In this document: in pieces, positions 4,919 through 6,506 of the stretch | Position numbering within the stretch: the first letter of the stretch is position 1 | How the letters are laid out: each line of letters begins with the position of its first letter | Assembly: GCA_021817025.1 (NCBI GenBank) | Contig: JAKAWF010000197.1 | Coordinates: 1 to 6,506, forward strand | From: a bacterium | Lineage (GTDB): Bacteria > Chloroflexota > Dormibacteria > UBA8260 > Bog-877 | Direction: 5' to 3' | Length of the DNA: 6,506 nt | The notes under the pieces: generated by a model | What the model was told of the DNA's origin: nothing | What the model saw: only the letters and a program-made list of their open reading frames with translations | Database searches by the model: none | Position numbers and translations under genes: made by a program

Positions 4919-6506
4919 TTACTCGACGCCAATGGCTCCGAGGACATCGAGCCGGGCCGCGCGGCGGGCGGGCCAGCTAGCCGCAGCCAGACCGAGGAGG
5001 ATCGCGATCACGAGGAAGACCACCAAGCTCTCGTATGGGACGACAACTGCCGCCGCCTGCTGCCGACTCAGGGCCACCGTGAAGGCGGCCCCAAGGCCGG
5101 TCCCGACCACCACCCCGGCGATGGCTCCGAATAGCGCGACGATGACCGCCTCAGCGCGGACCATCACCCGCACCTGCCGGCGCTGCATGCCGACCGCGCG
5201 GAGCAGGCCGAGCTCGCGGACGCGCTCGAAGACCGAGAGGAGCAGGGTGTTGGCGACCCCAATGAAGGCGATGATCACGGCCAGGGCCAGCAGGACATAG
5301 ACCAATCCGAGAGCCTGGTCAACCGCAGCGGTCTGTGCCGCCTCGAACTGCCCCCTGGTCTGGACTGTTAGGTTGGGGTTGGAGGCGACCGCCCGGGTGA
5401 CCTCCTCATCAACGATTCCCGCGTAGCCACGGTCGGCACTGACCAGAACGGCACCGGGCAGCTGTCCCGGGAAGTGGGCTTGGAAGAATCGATCGCCCAC
5501 CAGGTACCCGCCGATGAGGGCGTTGGGTTGGAAGATCCCCCCTACCCTGATGGTCTCGTGCGCGGCCTCGGGGAAGGAGACCGCGACTAAGGTCCCGACC
5601 CGTAGATGCTGGGTCCGTGCCGTAGTTGCATCGACGAGCAGCTCGCCTCGGCTGAGCGCTGGAACCGCTGTGCCAGCGACGACCCTAAGAATCACATTGG
5701 CAGCAAGGTTAGACGTGCAGATTCCCTTGAGAGCCACGGTCGAGCCCCTAACCTCGAAGTCGGCGCCATACCCGAGGCAGCTGCTGCTGACGTGCGGCAG
5801 CGCGGAGACCCCCCGCGCCACCCCCGCGCCCAAGGTGCCGCTGGAGCTGGAGACGATCAGGTCCGCCCGGATCGCATTGTCGACGCTGCTTGTGGCAGCC
5901 TGAGCCAGCGACGCGCCGATCACGCTCACTGCAGAGACTAGGGCAAGCCCCACAAAAAGGGCCGAGGCGCTGTGGGCCGTACGCCGCGGGCTGCGCATGG
6001 CATTGACCTGTCCCAGGTGGCCCGAGCTTCCGAGGAGCCTGCCCAGTGGCACTCCGATCGCGCGTGAGAACGGTCGGGCCGCAGCGGGCGCCAGCATGGC
6101 ACCCCCGACGAAGATCCCCAGGGCGCCGACCCCGACCATGGCCAGGGAGGGGCGACCCAGCCCGAGCCCCAAAATCCCGAGGCCAAGCACGGCTAAAAAT
6201 CCCCCGGGCAGGATCCGTCGCTTCGATCCGGACTCGGGCTCTTCGGTCTGGGCACTCAGCGCCGCTACAGCAGGAATCCGCACCGCCCGCCAGGCCGGCC
6301 CGACGGCTGCGACGAGCGTGGCAATGACCCCCACCCCGAGGCCAGCGGCGGCAGTTGCTGGTTCGAACACCAGCGGCCCGGAGGGCAAGGGCACGCCGAG
6401 CGCGTTGAGCAGGGCTTCGAGGCCGAGGGCCACCAGCACTCCCAGGCCCAGCCCGACCAGTGACGCCACCGTCGCGACCAATAGAGCCTCTAGCAGCACC
6501 GATCCC
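4919..6506 (-). CDS. FtsX/MacB-type ABC transporter permease, C-terminal part (5' end outside window)
   Basis: This is an inner-membrane permease of the type VII (FtsX/LolE/MacB) ABC family, which couples ATP hydrolysis in a partner protein to mechanical work or export across the envelope. The frame is open to the right edge, so the N-terminus is missing. About 528 residues are visible against roughly 800 or more for two-FtsX-domain permeases. Numbering from GTG 6499, the first FtsX domain ends with helices at about 5-30 and 48-68 and the motif PAWRAVRIPAVAAL (69-81). Two linking helices follow (about 100-115 and 120-140), then a helix at about 178-198. An extracytoplasmic MacB-like domain covers about 200-395 and contains two cysteines (241, 261). 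The second FtsX domain has helices at about 398-422, 450-478 and 490-510. It includes the coupling-helix motif ERVRELGLLRAVGMQRRQ and ends PARRAARLDVLGAIGVE. An ATPase partner gene is expected beside it but is not in the window. The substrate is unknown. Confidence 0.92.
   Translation of the reverse strand, partial: GSVLLEALLVATVASLVGLGLGVLVALGLEALLNALGVPLPSGPLVFEPATAAAGLGVGVIATLVAAVGPAWRAVRIPAVAALSAQTEEPESGSKRRILPGGFLAVLGLGILGLGLGRPSLAMVGVGALGIFVGGAMLAPAAARPFSRAIGVPLGRLLGSSGHLGQVNAMRSPRRTAHSASALFVGLALVSAVSVIGASLAQAATSSVDNAIRADLIVSSSSGTLGAGVARGVSALPHVSSSCLGYGADFEVRGSTVALKGICTSNLAANVILRVVAGTAVPALSRGELLVDATTARTQHLRVGTLVAVSFPEAAHETIRVGGIFQPNALIGGYLVGDRFFQAHFPGQLPGAVLVSADRGYAGIVDEEVTRAVASNPNLTVQTRGQFEAAQTAAVDQALGLVYVLLALAVIIAFIGVANTLLLSVFERVRELGLLRAVGMQRRQVRVMVRAEAVIVALFGAIAGVVVGTGLGAAFTVALSRQQAAAVVVPYESLVVFLVIAILLGLAAASWPARRAARLDVLGAIGVE

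Noticed and set aside
4256..5134. A 292-codon plus-strand gene reaching into the permease
   Set aside because: Only the first part (to about 4660) is homologous to the glycosyltransferase donor domain. The rest is out of frame and then antisense to the permease.
1..6506. CRISPR arrays, tRNA or rRNA genes, intact insertion sequences, toxin-antitoxin pairs
   Set aside because: No regularly spaced repeats, no cloverleaf or rRNA segment, no recognisable transposase and no paired small genes were seen on either strand.

Overview
This is a high-GC bacterial window, in the style of Actinomycetota or a neighbouring high-GC lineage. The codons are GC-rich, non-ATG starts are common, and a two-FtsX-domain ABC permease of a type frequent there is present. 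The lineage is an inference from composition and gene style only.

Layout. (1) Bases 1-684 (+) hold the C-terminal part of a DnaJ-family co-chaperone that runs in from the left. Its zinc region has two CxxCxGxG motifs instead of four. (2) After a 24-base gap comes an intact GT1/MGT-type glycosyltransferase (709-1854, +). Homology shows it must start upstream of the first GTG, most likely at a CTG codon. (3) Bases 1855-2679 hold no convincing intact gene. On the minus strand about 2138-2514 there is a protein-like reading frame broken by a frameshift, probably a gene relic. (4) A complete alpha/beta hydrolase lies at 2680-3465 (+). (5) Bases 3651-4790 are a second, diverged copy of the left-hand block. 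The copy takes in the last 42 codons of the dnaJ gene, the same 24-base junction and the glycosyltransferase. It is decayed by small deletions and one deletion of about 131 bases. (6) Bases 4919-6506 (-) encode the C-terminal part of an FtsX/MacB-type ABC transporter permease. It runs off the right end and converges on the decayed glycosyltransferase.

Reading. The chaperone and glycosyltransferase probably form one short transcription unit, because their junction is tight and was copied as a unit. The block was duplicated, and the second copy accumulated substitutions that mostly respect the protein before it broke. The hydrolase and the relic lie between the two copies and look less GC-rich by eye than their flanks, consistent with insertion or an accessory spacer. 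The permease belongs to a separate, oppositely transcribed unit. I found no CRISPR array, tRNA, rRNA, intact transposase or recognisable defence system. The most distinctive features are the duplicated and decayed dnaJ-tail/glycosyltransferase block and the reduced zinc region of the DnaJ protein.
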